Notes: generated from the sequence alone by a model not told the origin. 64,000 nucleotides of DNA from Acidobacteriota bacterium (GCA_016192145.1 JACPUT010000006.1:62001-126000), one strand, 5' to 3'. Numbered from the stretch's first letter, positions 33,172 through 43,555 are shown. Made by a program: numbers and translations.

Positions 33172-35679
33172 ATGCGTCTCCGTTCCCGGCCCGAGGGTAC
33201 CCGGCCCCGTCGCAGCGGGTGGCCCAGGCCCCTTCTGACGTTGGTTCCACTGGTGGTGCTCCTGGTGGGCCTGGCGGGCTCCCTGTTGGCCTCCCGGGCC
33301 CTGGAACGGAATGAGGCCGCGGCCCGGGTGAGCCTGCTCGCGAGCGGCCTCGCCCAGGCCCTGGAGGGGCTCACCCACCGGTTGGACGAGCTGGAGGCGA
33401 CCTTCTCCTCCCTCGCGGTGGTCGCGGCGGCGGGGCCCGATCCCACGGCGGCCGAATGGGAAGAGCGGGTGGAATCGGTGCGAGCCCTCCGCAATCCGGG
33501 CACGCAGTTCCTGGCCTGGGTTCCGCTGAAGGGCGGTGTGCTCCCGCGGGTCTCCCCCTCCTCGCGATCGGATCTCATGGATCAGGCCCTGGCGGGGCCC
33601 CTGCCGCCCTCGCTGATGGCCCTGCTGCAAACAGCCCGGCAGGAGACGGATGGCGCGGCCTCGGCCGTCCTGGATCTGCCGGCTTCCTGGGGGCTGCCGC
33701 GCTCCCTGGTGATGGCCGCCTTCGGGCGCCGGAACCGGGAGGCCCGGGGCTGGGTGGTGGCATTCCTCAACCCTCGCGAGGCCTTCCGAGGCCTCATGGG
33801 CAGCCGGCCCGTGGCCGGGGTGCGCTTCCAGATCCTGGAGGCGGGTGCGACGGGCCCTCGCGCCCTGCTCTACACCTCGAGCGCCAGCCCCCGCCAGGAA
33901 CTGCTGCCCTCCGAGGGGCCGCTGATCCGGGAGGGGCTCCTCCGGCAGGCCTCGCTGAACTGGGTGCTCCGCATGGAGCTCATTCCTTCGGAATCGGCGG
34001 AAGGCACGACCTGGCCCTTCCACCGGCGGGTGCTCGCAAGCGGGATCGCGGGCACCTTCATCTGCTTCCTGCTCACCCTCTTCCTGGCCCGTGGCCGGGC
34101 CCGCATGGAGGATCTGGCCGTCCGGCTGCATGAGTCGGAGGAGGGCTTCCGGGCCATGACCGAGGCGGCCACGTGCATGATCGTGATTTACGCCGATCGG
34201 CTGGAGTACATCAATCGCGCCGGCGCCGAGGTGCTCGGCTGGCGGCCGGAGGAGATGGTGGGCCGCTCCCGGCTGGATTTCGTGCATCCCCTGGATCGGG
34301 AGTGGGTCGCCCAGCGTTGGGAGGCGCGCCGCCGCGGGGAGCCCGTGCCCGACCACTATGAGTTCCGGATCCTGAACCGCAGCGGGGAGGCCCGGTGGGT
34401 GGACTTCTCCGCCACGACGATCACGCTGCGGGGCGCCACCTATGGGCTCGGCACGGCGCTCGACATCACGGAGCGGGTGCGGGCCCACGAGGATCGGCTC
34501 CAGATGGAGCGGAAGCTCCTGGATGCGCAGAAGCTGGAGAGCCTGGGGCTGCTGGCCGGGGGCATCGCCCACGACTTCAACAACCTCCTGGCCGTGATCC
34601 AGGGCCATGCCGGGATTCTGCGGGAACGGGAGGAGGGCCTGGCCCCGGGTCAGGCGGAGGAGAGCCTCGCCAAGATCGAGGAGACCTGCCGGCGCGCCGC
34701 GGAGCTGGTGCGCCAGATGCTCGCCTACAGCGGCCGGGGTCGCTTCCAGGTGGAGGCCATGGACCTCAACAAGGAGTTGGAGGGCATCGCCCACCTGCTC
34801 ACCGTGAGCCTGCCGAAGGACGTGGTGCTGCGCTTCGAATTGGGCCACCACCTGCCACCTGTGGAGGCCGATCCCAGCCAGGTGCAACAGGTGGTGTTGA
34901 ACCTCGTCACCAACGCGGCGGAGGCGATGGTGGATGGCGGCGGGCAGATCTCGCTGCGCACGGGCGTGAAGTCCATGGACGCGGCGGCCATCGCCGGGCT
35001 CAAGGCCGCCGAGGCCATGGTGCCGGGCCGCTTCCTCTGGCTGGAGGTCGAGGACGAGGGCTGCGGCATGGACGAGGCCACCCAGGCCCGCGTGTTCGAT
35101 CCCTTCTTCACGACGAAGTTCACGGGCCGGGGATTGGGGCTGGCGGCCATGCAGGGCATCGTGCGGGGGCACCAGGGCGGCGTGAGCCTCCAAAGCACGC
35201 CGGGGCAGGGCACGCGCTTCCGGATCTACTTCCCGGCCCTGGAGGGCAGCCTGCCGGAGGCGACGCTCCTGGAGACCCAGCGGGCGAAGTTCAAAGGCGA
35301 GGGTCTCGTGCTGGTGGTGGATGACGAGCCCGCCATCCGGGATCTGGGGCGCACGCTGCTGGAGCGGGTGGGCTTCCAGGTGATCCTGGCCAGCGATGGA
35401 TTCGAAGCCCTGGACCTCTACCGCGTGCACCACGGGGAGCTGGCCCTGGTGCTCATGGACGTGGTGATGCCCCGCATGGGCGGCATCGAAGCCCTCCATC
35501 GCATGCGGGAATTCGACGCCGGGGTGCCCGTGCTCATGGTCAGCGGCTACGGCCAGGAGGAGGCGCTGGCCGAGCTGGAAGCCCGGGGGGAGGTGGGCTT
35601 CCTGTCCAAGCCCTTCAGCCGGCAGGCCCTCATGGACGCCGTGGCGAAGCTGGCGCGGAAGGTGGAATCGCGGGCTTGA
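33172..35679 (+). CDS. Membrane-bound hybrid sensor histidine kinase
   Basis: An 835-residue kinase. Membrane segments at about 18-38 and 286-306 enclose a 250-residue periplasmic sensor with CHASE-like features. PAS follows at about 325-440, HisKA with GGIAHDFNNLLAVIQGHAG near 462, and HATPase at about 560-690 (NLVTNAAEAM, GRGLGLAAMQGIV). A receiver occupies about 714-830 (VLVVDDEPAIRD; Asp in VLMDVVMPRMGG). The architecture resembles NtrB-like kinases with a fused receiver. ATG 33172 is preferred. It is divergent from the FAD-oxidase gene by 43 bases. No separate regulator gene is adjacent. Confidence 0.92.
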   Translation: MRLRSRPEGTRPRRSGWPRPLLTLVPLVVLLVGLAGSLLASRALERNEAAARVSLLASGLAQALEGLTHRLDELEATFSSLAVVAAAGPDPTAAEWEERVESVRALRNPGTQFLAWVPLKGGVLPRVSPSSRSDLMDQALAGPLPPSLMALLQTARQETDGAASAVLDLPASWGLPRSLVMAAFGRRNREARGWVVAFLNPREAFRGLMGSRPVAGVRFQILEAGATGPRALLYTSSASPRQELLPSEGPLIREGLLRQASLNWVLRMELIPSESAEGTTWPFHRRVLASGIAGTFICFLLTLFLARGRARMEDLAVRLHESEEGFRAMTEAATCMIVIYADRLEYINRAGAEVLGWRPEEMVGRSRLDFVHPLDREWVAQRWEARRRGEPVPDHYEFRILNRSGEARWVDFSATTITLRGATYGLGTALDITERVRAHEDRLQMERKLLDAQKLESLGLLAGGIAHDFNNLLAVIQGHAGILREREEGLAPGQAEESLAKIEETCRRAAELVRQMLAYSGRGRFQVEAMDLNKELEGIAHLLTVSLPKDVVLRFELGHHLPPVEADPSQVQQVVLNLVTNAAEAMVDGGGQISLRTGVKSMDAAAIAGLKAAEAMVPGRFLWLEVEDEGCGMDEATQARVFDPFFTTKFTGRGLGLAAMQGIVRGHQGGVSLQSTPGQGTRFRIYFPALEGSLPEATLLETQRAKFKGEGLVLVVDDEPAIRDLGRTLLERVGFQVILASDGFEALDLYRVHHGELALVLMDVVMPRMGGIEALHRMREFDAGVPVLMVSGYGQEEALAELEARGEVGFLSKPFSRQALMDAVAKLARKVESRA

Positions 35680-35750
35680 AGCTAATTCAGGCTCCAGGCA
35701 GGGGCTTGCCAGCCACGAGATCAATTGTTGGGGTGCAGGCGGGATTCATC

Positions 35751-35771
35751 ATACATCGTTATATTATGTAT
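35751..35771. promoter_or_regulatory. AT-rich inverted repeat upstream of the metalloprotease gene
   Basis: ATACAT and ATGTAT arms separated by 9 AT-rich bases, in a 100-base patch (35745-35840) much poorer in GC than the neighbourhood. The region could hold the promoter of the downstream gene. Confidence 0.4.
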
Positions 35772-35850
35772 AAATCCCTTCCTAATTACTTATCTGCCTA
35801 TTTGTTGATTTGGGTAAGCTGGTCTGAAATATTCAAAACAGGTGGACCCA

Positions 35851-38088
35851 ATGATGCAGCGGCTGCTTTCCCTGGTCTGGTACTTGGTCTTGGCCCTCCC
35901 GGCCCTTGCCCAAACCACCACCATCCAAAACCCGGGCACCTGGAGTGCCGGAGGGGGCACCTTGGCGGACTTCCCCTCGACCGCCCCGGGATGGGCCTTC
36001 GATTTCAACGCCATGGCTTGGGGCGATCTGGACTAGGCCACCCTTCAGGTCTATGGCGTCAAGCGGATCCGGGTCTGTGATAGCCCGACGCTGATCGATG
36101 GGAACTGCTATTTCTACAACAGCCGGACGGAACTTCTCGCAAGGCTGATCCAACCGCCATCAGACGCTGTTTTTAACACTCCGATCCCAATCGACTCGAC
36201 AGAGGCACTCGGTCTCGGAGTTTCGCAGGATCAGTTGAACGCCTTCTTCGAACAGGATCCCTCGGAGCCCTACCTTTCCGCTCGCCTGTACAAGGCCTAC
36301 CTGGGCGCCACTCCGGCCCCGAGCCCCTATACCCAATTCACAAAACAGGGCAGCCTCGTCCTCATGGTGGAAATTCCCATGGCGGGCGCCTGGCGGATTC
36401 GCGTCACCGATAGCCTGTTTCAGACGAAGAGCGGGGTGGTGTCCGTGCCTTCATCGGGGATCTACGGGTTCCAGATCAATAACGTCCAAGCGGGAAACGT
36501 TCGGGTGGATCTCCTTACCCACGCCTCCGGCGCCTTCTTCCGCCAGGAGCCCCTGGTCGTCCAGCCCTCGGCCACGGCGGGGGTAGGCATCCGGTTTGTG
36601 ACGGACCCCGCAGATCGGAAGAGGTTCGTCCTCAAACATGTGTCCGTCGGCCAAGGGAGCCAGGCGACCCATGGCTTCATGCCCTTGCTTCTGGGGAAGG
36701 AGGCCATGGTTCGCGTGATGCTTCAGGATTCGAAGGGGGAATTCTCGCCTGGCGCCCCTCCCAGGGACCTGATCTTTCCCGTTCGAATCGAATACGGGAA
36801 CCCCTCAAATGGAACCTTCTCCCAAACGGTCATGCTGCGGGCGAGCGCCCTTCCCATAGGAACTGGCGTGGTGGATGGGACGAATCTCCCGGCTGCGATC
36901 ATCCCCGGCCACCTGATTGCCGAGGGCTTCTTCCTTCGAGTGAAACTGATGGATGGCTCCGGGGCCATCCTCGATGAAAGGGAGGCCCAGCCCTGGCTCG
37001 CCAAGGGCATGTTCGAGGGGCGCCCCCTCGTCATCCACCCCTACAGCATCCGGCCACCGACCGGGGGTTACGATTACGTCGCGGATCCTGTGGAGTTTCA
37101 AACCAAGATCGGGCGATGGGCCGCGGAGCGGTTCCCCAACCAGGGCCTTTCGGTGCTGCCTGTGCAAGTGGTCTTCGTCCGCTCGACCCGGCCTCCCTGG
37201 CAGCCTCCCCAGCCGGATGACCTTTTGAGCGCGACCCTCGGCATGATGAACTACCTGGCCTCGCTGCAGGGGTATACCAGCGCCACGCAGAACCACATCT
37301 TCGTGGGCATCATCGACGACCACTACTACGTGTCCGGGGCCAGCGGAGGAATGGCGAGTTACGGCAGGCCGGGCGTGGCCATGCATGGATACAACTTTTC
37401 AGATGGGGGGAATGTCTCCGGCCACATCTTCACCCATGAGGTGGGCCATTGCTTCGGCCTGCGCCATGCCCCGAGCGTCAGTGGCGGGGGAATCGTAGCC
37501 GGGGATCCCGACGTCAACTATCCCTACAGCGGGAACGGGCTCAGCTCCGGATATGCCTACAGCCCGGCTCTCCAGTTTTTCAATCGCGAGATCACCCAGA
37601 ATTGGGATCATATGTCGTACACGGGGCCCTACTCCAACTACCAGCGTTTCTTCTCGGACTACAACTATTGGCAGTTGTTCAATGTCCAGCTCCCGCCCTT
37701 CGGGGAACCGGTTCCCGTGAACCTGAGCTTCCCACAAGATGCGCAAGGGACCTTCTTGTTCGGAAGGTCCGAAACTCAGAAACTCAAGCAATGGATGGCC
37801 AGGAATATGAGTGAAAAGGACATCTGCCGCCTGGGCCCGCCCATGGTGGTGGGGGCTGAGGGGCAATTCCTCCAGCAGGCTTCCGCTGGATTACAGGGGA
37901 ACCAACATCTTTCAGGTTTTCCATCCATGGGTCCTGCAAGCCTGGTCCCCCCTTCGAAGGCGCCCCCTGGCGGTTCAGCCCTGCTCGGTCGAAGCGGTTC
38001 TTTCGAGTGCTGGTTCCATTGCCCCCACATCCCTATACGGAGTCAATCCAGCCGCCCCTGGCTGATCATGACTCCCGACGCACCTTGA
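35851..38088 (+). pseudogene. Secreted zincin metalloprotease gene interrupted by one in-frame TAG
   Basis: A signal peptide (MMQRLLSLVWYLVLALPALA) leads into a frame that meets TAG at 36034-36036. The same frame then stays open through to 38088 with no further stop. The codons around the TAG (WGDLD-stop-ATLQVYGVKRIRV) read naturally through it, so a CAG-to-TAG change is likely. The C-terminal half carries HIFTHEVGHCFGLRH near residue 532, the HExxHxxGxxH zinc motif of metzincin-type peptidases. The last 70 residues look degenerate, and another frame there reads LDYRGTNIFQVFHPW, so a second lesion near 37.86 kb is possible. Two truncated products (61 residues, and from an internal start the catalytic half) cannot be excluded. 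Confidence 0.75.
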
Positions 38089-38101
38089 GAGGGGGGAGAC
38101 C

Positions 38102-38851
38102 ATGCGAATCAGGGAATTCCTTCTATCGGTCGTGATCGGCTTGGGCGTGGCCTGTTCCAGCTCCGCAGGCCAGCAGCCTCCGCCCCCTCCACCCCCACCT
38201 CCGCCGCCCTTCAGGCTGGAAATAACAGGTAATAATATCTATTTTGCGGGAGAGAAGGCTACGGTCGTATCCGCAATCCGCGCCATCGAGTCCCCCGAAC
38301 CCATCTATTGGACCGTCGAGGGGCCGGGCTACTTGGCCAAGGACCAACTGGGGCTGGAACCCACGACCCAGTGGGGTTCGCCCTATTACATACCCCCCGC
38401 TTCAGTCCCCGGCGGGGGCGATACCACGGCCAAGGTCTACTTTACGACCAAGGATCTCTACTACGGGGGCATGGCCAAGTCTCCGGAGCTGATCATGCAG
38501 ATCCGGACCCTGAAGGAGCCCATGAAGTTCGAGGGAAACAACGCCCTGGAACTGGTGGTGGGTCCGGGTGGAAAAATTGATCTGGGGGCCCGTGTCCTTC
38601 CGCCCCCCTTTCTCTTCAATTCCCGGACCTCCATCGTTTGGAACATCGCCAGCACGGCTCCGGCCGTCGCGGATCCTGGGCAGGTGGCCCTCGACCCCAT
38701 CCAAAACGATTACCGGGGTTGCCTGGCGGTTTACACGGCTCCGGGAGTGGTTTCGGAAGATCTCATCGTGACGATCACGGCCATCACCCACGATCCCTGG
38801 TTCAATCTGGACCCCGTGCTGACTTGGAAGGTGCGGGTCAAGAAACCCTAA
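38102..38851 (+). CDS. Putative lipoprotein with polyproline segment
   Basis: A 249-residue protein with a signal and lipobox (GLGVACSSSAG, Cys 18) and an 11-proline run that would act as a rigid spacer from the membrane. The rest is beta-rich (FRLEITGNNIYFAGEKATVV; VVSEDLIVTITAITHDPW), reminiscent of immunoglobulin-like domains of secreted proteins. No family is recognised. AGGGGGGAG precedes the ATG. It lies 13 bases after the metalloprotease frame, so they probably form one transcription unit. Polyproline translation would need EF-P, which is encoded at 46.4 kb. Confidence 0.8.
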   Translation: MRIREFLLSVVIGLGVACSSSAGQQPPPPPPPPPPPFRLEITGNNIYFAGEKATVVSAIRAIESPEPIYWTVEGPGYLAKDQLGLEPTTQWGSPYYIPPASVPGGGDTTAKVYFTTKDLYYGGMAKSPELIMQIRTLKEPMKFEGNNALELVVGPGGKIDLGARVLPPPFLFNSRTSIVWNIASTAPAVADPGQVALDPIQNDYRGCLAVYTAPGVVSEDLIVTITAITHDPWFNLDPVLTWKVRVKKP

Positions 38852-38857
38852 GGTGGC

Positions 38858-39562
38858 TCAGGACACCAGCGTTCCCACGACCTCGCCCTTCACAGCGGCA
38901 AGCAGATTCCCGGGCTTGTTCATGTCGAAGACGAGGATGGGGAGCTTGTTCTCCATGCACAGGGCGATGGCCGCGGCATCCATGACTTTGAGGCCGCGCT
39001 CCAGCACTTCCTGGTAGCTCACCTTGTCGTACTTGGTGGCGGTGGGATCCTGCTTGGGGTCGGCGGTGTAGATGCCATCCACGTTGGTGGCCTTCATCAC
39101 CACCTGGGCGCCGATCTCGTTGCCACGCAGGGCGGCGGCGGTGTCGGTGCTGAAGTAGGGGTTGCCGGTTCCGGCGCCGAAGATGACGACGCGTCCCTTC
39201 TCCAGGTGGCGGGTGGCCCGGCGGCGGATGTAGCTCTCGGCCACCTTGGGCATCTCGAGCCCGCTGAGGGTGCGGGTGTGCACGCCCTTGGCCTCCAGGG
39301 CGTCCTGCAGGGCCAGGGCGTTGATCATGGTGGCGAGCATGCCCATGTGGTCGGCGGTGGTGCGGTCCATGCCCTTGGTGGCGCCCGCGACACCGCGGAA
39401 GATGTTGCCCCCGCCGATGACCAGGCTCACCTGCACGTCCAGGGCCTGGATGGCCTTCACCTGGTCGGCGATCATGTTCACCACCGCGGGATCGATGCCG
39501 TACTTCTGCTCGCCCATGAGGGCTTCGCCGGAGAGTTTCAGAAGGATGCGGTCATAGGCCAT
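38858..39562 (-). CDS. pyrH: UMP kinase
   Basis: A 234-residue bacterial UMP kinase of the amino acid kinase fold, converting UMP to UDP. Signatures: [12 protein letters not shown] at the N terminus, [10 protein letters not shown] near residue 48, [20 protein letters not shown] near 69, and [19 protein letters not shown] near 126. It is the last gene of rplM-rpsI-rpsB-tsf-pyrH. A CTGGAGA-type repeat separates it from tsf. Confidence 0.96.
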   Translation of the reverse strand: MAYDRILLKLSGEALMGEQKYGIDPAVVNMIADQVKAIQALDVQVSLVIGGGNIFRGVAGATKGMDRTTADHMGMLATMINALALQDALEAKGVHTRTLSGLEMPKVAESYIRRRATRHLEKGRVVIFGAGTGNPYFSTDTAAALRGNEIGAQVVMKATNVDGIYTADPKQDPTATKYDKVSYQEVLERGLKVMDAAAIALCMENKLPILVFDMNKPGNLLAAVKGEVVGTLVS

Positions 39563-39578
39563 GGGGAATCTCGGAAAG

Positions 39579-39654
39579 TAGGCTGGAGACTGGAGACCGG
39601 AGGCTGGAGTGGGTTGGGGCTAGCCTCCAGCCTACAGCCTCCAGTCTCCAGTCC
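39579..39654. repeat. CTGGAGA-type heptad inverted repeat
   Basis: Arms of GGCTGGAGACTGGAGA-type heptads (39579-39611) and the complement (39621-39654), with a loop of about 9 bases. It lies between pyrH and tsf in an otherwise tight operon. Confidence 0.9.
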
Positions 39655-39704
39655 AAAAAAAGGGGCGACATCTCTGCCGCCCCTCGATGCATGGTGCGAA
39701 TGAA

Positions 39705-40361
39705 TCAGAGGCCGGCCTGGGCGGCGACTTCGGCGGCGAAGTCGTCCTTGCGCTTCTCGAGGCCCTCGCCGAGGACGTACTTGGTGAAGCGGCGGATGGA
39801 GAGCTTCTCGCCGATCTCGGCGGTCTTGGTGGCCAGGTGCTGGGCCACGGTGACGTCGGGATTCATGATGAAGGGCTGCTCGAGGAGGCAGACGTCCTTG
39901 TAGATGGAGTTCATCTTGCCCTCGACGATCTTCTCGACGATGGCGGCGGGCTTGCCGGTGGCCAGGGCCTGCGCGCGAGCGATCTCCTTCTCCTTCTCGA
40001 TGAAGTCGGCGGTGACTTCTTCCTTGGTGACGAAGTGGGGCACGGGATCGGCGGCGGCGATGTGCATGGCGATTTCCTTGACCATGCGCTGGAAGGCCTC
40101 GTTGCGGGCCACGAAGTCGGTCTCGGAGTTCACTTCGAGCAGCACGCCCACGCGGCCGCCGGGGTGGATGTAGGCCTCGACGATGCCTTCGGTGGCGATG
40201 CGGTCGGACTTCTTGGCGGCGTTCGCCATGCCCTTCTTGCGCAGCCAGTCGATGGCCTGCTCCATGTTGCCGTCGTTCTCTTCGAGGGCCTTCTTGCAGT
40301 CCATCATCCCGAGACCGGTCTTCTCGCGGAGTTCCTTCACGTCCTGGGCGGTGTAAGCCAT
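39705..40361 (-). CDS. tsf: Elongation factor Ts
   Basis: A 218-residue nucleotide exchange factor for EF-Tu. It has the N-terminal UBA-like region (VKELREKTGLGMMDCKKALEE), the core NSETDFVARNEAFQ near residue 78 and a C-terminal EQPFIMNPDVTVAQHL. It is about 60 residues shorter than E. coli EF-Ts, the single-core form common outside proteobacteria. Start at 40361. Separated from rpsB by a heptad repeat element. Confidence 0.96.
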   Translation of the reverse strand: MAYTAQDVKELREKTGLGMMDCKKALEENDGNMEQAIDWLRKKGMANAAKKSDRIATEGIVEAYIHPGGRVGVLLEVNSETDFVARNEAFQRMVKEIAMHIAAADPVPHFVTKEEVTADFIEKEKEIARAQALATGKPAAIVEKIVEGKMNSIYKDVCLLEQPFIMNPDVTVAQHLATKTAEIGEKLSIRRFTKYVLGEGLEKRKDDFAAEVAAQAGL

Positions 40362-40393
40362 TGCGATTCTCCTGCTGGGGCTGAATGAAAAAG

Positions 40394-40487
40394 GGTCCTT
40401 GGTCCTTAGTCCTTCGTCCTTAGCTTGGCCGAGCAGTTCGATCGTGCGGCGCCAGCCAAGGACCAAGGACCAAGGACCAAGGACCAA
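40394..40487. repeat. TCCTTAG-type heptad inverted repeat
   Basis: Left arm 40394-40424 (TCCTTGG and TCCTTAG heptads), right arm 40456-40487 (CCAAGGA x4), loop about 31 bases ending GGCGCCAGCC. It lies between rpsB and tsf and would form a hairpin in the operon mRNA. Confidence 0.9.
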
Positions 40488-40494
40488 TCAGTGT

Positions 40495-41247
40495 TTAGCC
40501 TTCGGCTTCCATCTTCTCGGCCATCATTTGCTTCATGGCGTCGGTGTTGCCCTTGTCCTGGAAGGACGCACGGCCCTCGAGGATGCTGTCCGCGGCGCGC
40601 TCGGCGAAGAGCAGGATGGAGCGGATGGCGTCGTCGTTGCCGGGGATCACGTAGTCGATCTTGTCGGGGTCGCAGTTGGTGTCGACGATGCCGACCACGG
40701 TGAGGCCGAGCTTCTTGGCCTCGGTCACGGCGATGTCCTCACGGTGGGGATCGACGACGAAGATGACGTCGGGGAGGCCGCGCATGTCCTTGATGCCGTG
40801 GAAGGCGGCATCGAACTTCTCGCGCTGGCGCGTGAGGGTGAGGATCTCCTTCTTGGAGAGCTGCGCGGTGCGGGCGGGATCGGCCAGCATGGCGTCCAGC
40901 TCGCGGAACTTCTCGAGGCTCTTCTTGATGGTGGAGAAGTTGGTGAGCATGCCGCCCAGCCAACGGTTGTTCACGTAGAAGGCGCCGCAGCGGGCGGCCT
41001 GCTCGGCGATGAGCTCCTGGGCCTGGGGCTTGGTGCCCACGAAGAGGAAGGTCTTGCCCTGGGAGGCGGACTTCGTGAAGAAGTTCGCGGCCTGGTTCCA
41101 GAGACGCAGGGTCTTCTGCAGGTCGATGATGTAGATGCTGTTGCGCGCGCCGAAGATGTACTGCTTCATCTTGGGGTTCCAGCGCTTGGTCTGGTGACCG
41201 AAGTGGACGCCCGCTTCGAGCAGTTCCTTCATTTGAATGGCAGCCAT
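40495..41247 (-). CDS. rpsB: 30S ribosomal protein S2
   Basis: A 250-residue S2: [22 protein letters not shown] at the N terminus, [15 protein letters not shown] near residue 94, [17 protein letters not shown] near 158 and [10 protein letters not shown] near 201. AGGAGG-like GGGAGGCCTC lies before the ATG at 41247. Confidence 0.97.
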   Translation of the reverse strand: MAAIQMKELLEAGVHFGHQTKRWNPKMKQYIFGARNSIYIIDLQKTLRLWNQAANFFTKSASQGKTFLFVGTKPQAQELIAEQAARCGAFYVNNRWLGGMLTNFSTIKKSLEKFRELDAMLADPARTAQLSKKEILTLTRQREKFDAAFHGIKDMRGLPDVIFVVDPHREDIAVTEAKKLGLTVVGIVDTNCDPDKIDYVIPGNDDAIRSILLFAERAADSILEGRASFQDKGNTDAMKQMMAEKMEAEG

Positions 41248-41326
41248 GAGGCCTCCCTGTGAGGTGGGATGAAGGCGGGGGATATGCCCGCCCGATTCGA
41301 CCGTCTGCGACGGCCCGGTGAAACAT

Positions 41327-41356
41327 GGAAAGGGGGATCCGGAGATCCCCCTTTCC
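41327..41356 (-). terminator. Hairpin between rpsI and rpsB
   Basis: A perfect 13-bp stem GGAAAGGGGGATC/GATCCCCCTTTCC with a 4-base loop, 11 bases after the rpsI stop. There is no long T run, so it may attenuate rather than end transcription. Confidence 0.7.
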
Positions 41357-41366
41357 AAGAAAGGAC

Positions 41367-41759
41367 TTAGCGCTTGCTGTATTGGAACCGGCGACGGGCG
41401 GCCTTCTGGCCGGGCTTCTTACGTTCCTTCATGCGGGGGTCGCGGGTCAGGAGACCGGCGTTGCGCAGCATGGAACGGAGCTGCTCGTTGTAGCCCAGCA
41501 GGGCGCGGGAGATGCCCATGCGAATCGCGGCGGCCTGAGCGGAGCTGCCACCGCCGGCGACGGTCACGTGGAGATCGAACTTGCCGGTGAGCTCGGCGAG
41601 CACCAGCGCCTGGTGCACCATCATGCGGAGCACGGCGTTGGGGAAGTAGTTTTCCAGCGTGCGACCGTTGACGCTGACCTTGCCGGTGCCGGGGCGCAGG
41701 AAGGCGCGGGCGGCGGCGGTCTTGCGGCGGCCGGTTCCGTAGTAGGTGGGGTTAGCCAT
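41367..41759 (-). CDS. rpsI: 30S ribosomal protein S9
   Basis: A 130-residue S9 with [21 protein letters not shown] at the N terminus, [22 protein letters not shown] near residue 68 and the C-terminal [17 protein letters not shown] that reaches the P-site tRNA. It follows rplM by 14 bases. Confidence 0.97.
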   Translation of the reverse strand: MANPTYYGTGRRKTAAARAFLRPGTGKVSVNGRTLENYFPNAVLRMMVHQALVLAELTGKFDLHVTVAGGGSSAQAAAIRMGISRALLGYNEQLRSMLRNAGLLTRDPRMKERKKPGQKAARRRFQYSKR

Positions 41760-41773
41760 GGATGCCTCTGCTC

Positions 41774-42217
41774 TTACTTGGACTTGATGACTTCAAGGGG
41801 CTGGGGGGCCTGGGCGGCGTGATCGTGGCTGGCGCCGGCGTACACCTTCAGCTTGCGGTACATCTGGCGGCCGAGGGGGCCCTTGGGCAGCATGCCCTTG
41901 ACGGCCTTCTCGACGATGCGCTCAGGGTGGGATTCCATCATCACCTTGGCCGGGATGCTCTTCATGGAGCCGGGCTGGGTGTTGGGGACCTCGTGGTAGA
42001 CCTTCTGCACGATCTTCTTGCCGGTGAAGACGGCCTTGTCGGCGTTGATCACGATGACGTGGTCGCCGGTATCGATGAAGGGGGTCCAGGTGGGCTTGTT
42101 CTTGCCCGCCAGCACCTCGGCCACGAGGGAGCTCAGGCGGCCCACGGGCACGCCGGCGGCATCCACCAGGAACCACTGGCGCTTCAGTTCATTGCCTTTG
42201 GGGAAGAAAGTGCTCAT
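41774..42217 (-). CDS. rplM: 50S ribosomal protein L13
   Basis: A 147-residue L13: [24 protein letters not shown] near residue 15, [18 protein letters not shown] near 52, and [21 protein letters not shown] near 108. First gene of the minus-strand ribosomal operon. Start at 42217 is set by the conserved N terminus. Confidence 0.97.
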   Translation of the reverse strand: MSTFFPKGNELKRQWFLVDAAGVPVGRLSSLVAEVLAGKNKPTWTPFIDTGDHVIVINADKAVFTGKKIVQKVYHEVPNTQPGSMKSIPAKVMMESHPERIVEKAVKGMLPKGPLGRQMYRKLKVYAGASHDHAAQAPQPLEVIKSK

Positions 42218-42353
42218 GGAATGCTCCGGATTCGGCTCTGTCCGCATCGACACGTCCCGCAGGGTCGGGTCGTCGCAGAAGGAAGATCCTATCGCTCGGG
42301 GGCGGAGGGGTCAAGGTGGATTTTCGGGGAAGGCCCTGGGATGCGCCTCAGCT

Positions 42354-43430
42354 TTATGGCGATTCTGCCCGTTCAGCCAGGCGCCAGAGTTCCTGGGCCA
42401 CCCGTTGGGCGCCGAGGCCATCGAAGAGCTGCATGCCGTCCCGCACCTGCTCCTGGCGGGTCTCCTGGCCCTCGGGGCCCAACCACTGCTCCAGGGCGTC
42501 GGCCACGATGACGGGGTCGGCCTCGGTGCCCACGCCGAGGGTGAAACAGGCGTTGGCCTGGGCCAGATCCCCCAGGATGCCGCCCTGGCGCTCGTTCTGG
42601 CCCCAGGCGGCGGCGGGGATCCCCATGCAGATGGCCTCCGCAAGGGTGACGCCTCCGGCGCACCAGAGGGCGTCGTAGTCAGGGAGGCGGCGGGTGAGGT
42701 TGGGCAGGTTTTGGGCGATGGTGAGGCCGGGCAGGGGCCCGCCTTGGATGCCGTTGGGGGCCAGCAGGGTGCAGGTGCCGCGCCAGCGATCCTCGGCCAC
42801 GAGGCCCCGGATCACGTCGTAGGCCCGTTGAGCGAGGCCGGGGCCGTCGCTCCCGCCGAAGGTGACGAGCAGCTTGTGCACGGCCAGGGGCTGGAGGGGC
42901 TCCCGCTTGGGACGCTGCTCCAGGGCCGCCTTGTCCACCACCACGAAGGCCGCGCCGCGCACCACGCGGCATTGGTCGTGCATGGTTTCGAAGGGGCGCA
43001 CCTTCTGGCCGTTCACCACCTTCACGGGGTGGTCATCCCACTTCACGCCCTCCAGATAGGGCTGGAAGAGGAGGTCCGCGGCCTCGTGGGCGTCGCCGTC
43101 ATCCTCATAGACGGCCAGCTTGGCGGGGCGCAGGGCCTGCAATTGGGCGGCGGTGGTATCCCACTGATCCACGAGGATAACGTCGGCCTTGGGCGTGCCG
43201 AGCCCCGCGTGGAGGTCGGCGCCGAGGTAGGCGGCTTCGCAGGCGAGGGGCTGATCCAGGAAGGGATGGGTGCCTTTGCCCACGCGCTCGGCGCGGGCAT
43301 CGCCACTCACGGCAATGAGGGCCGTTCCGCCCAGCGCGCGCCAGGCCTCCTGGATGGCCAGGGCGCGGGCGACGTGGCCCAATCCCAGACGCTGGTCCGC
43401 GTGAACGCGCAGGATCAAATGGGGGGACAT
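42354..43430 (-). CDS. PseG/SpsG-like nucleotide-sugar hydrolase or glycosyltransferase
   Basis: A 358-residue GT-B-fold protein. HADQRLGLGHVARALAIQEAW at the N terminus is the PseG/SpsG signature (GxGHxxR). VDQWDTTAAQLQAL is near residue 107, LLVTFGGSDGPGLAQRA near 188, and the C-terminal GGVTLAEAICMGIPAAAW near 257 is the nucleotide-binding region. PseG cleaves UDP from a pseudaminic acid precursor used for flagellin glycosylation. No other pseudaminic acid genes are adjacent, so substrate is open. Confidence 0.78.
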   Translation of the reverse strand: MSPHLILRVHADQRLGLGHVARALAIQEAWRALGGTALIAVSGDARAERVGKGTHPFLDQPLACEAAYLGADLHAGLGTPKADVILVDQWDTTAAQLQALRPAKLAVYEDDGDAHEAADLLFQPYLEGVKWDDHPVKVVNGQKVRPFETMHDQCRVVRGAAFVVVDKAALEQRPKREPLQPLAVHKLLVTFGGSDGPGLAQRAYDVIRGLVAEDRWRGTCTLLAPNGIQGGPLPGLTIAQNLPNLTRRLPDYDALWCAGGVTLAEAICMGIPAAAWGQNERQGGILGDLAQANACFTLGVGTEADPVIVADALEQWLGPEGQETRQEQVRDGMQLFDGLGAQRVAQELWRLAERAESP

Positions 43431-43555
43431 TCGGGAAGTCTAATCAAAGGTGGTCCTGGTTGGGGAGGGGCAACCCTTCATCGGCCCCCGTTCAGGCCCC
43501 TTGAGGAAGGGGTGCCTCGCTGGGATGCTGGGGGATCCACCCGAAAGGCCCCCCC

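Noticed and set aside
36034-36036. TAG as a recoded (pyrrolysine) codon
   Set aside because: No pyl genes or downstream structure were seen and other genes use TAG as an ordinary stop; a simple nonsense change is more likely.
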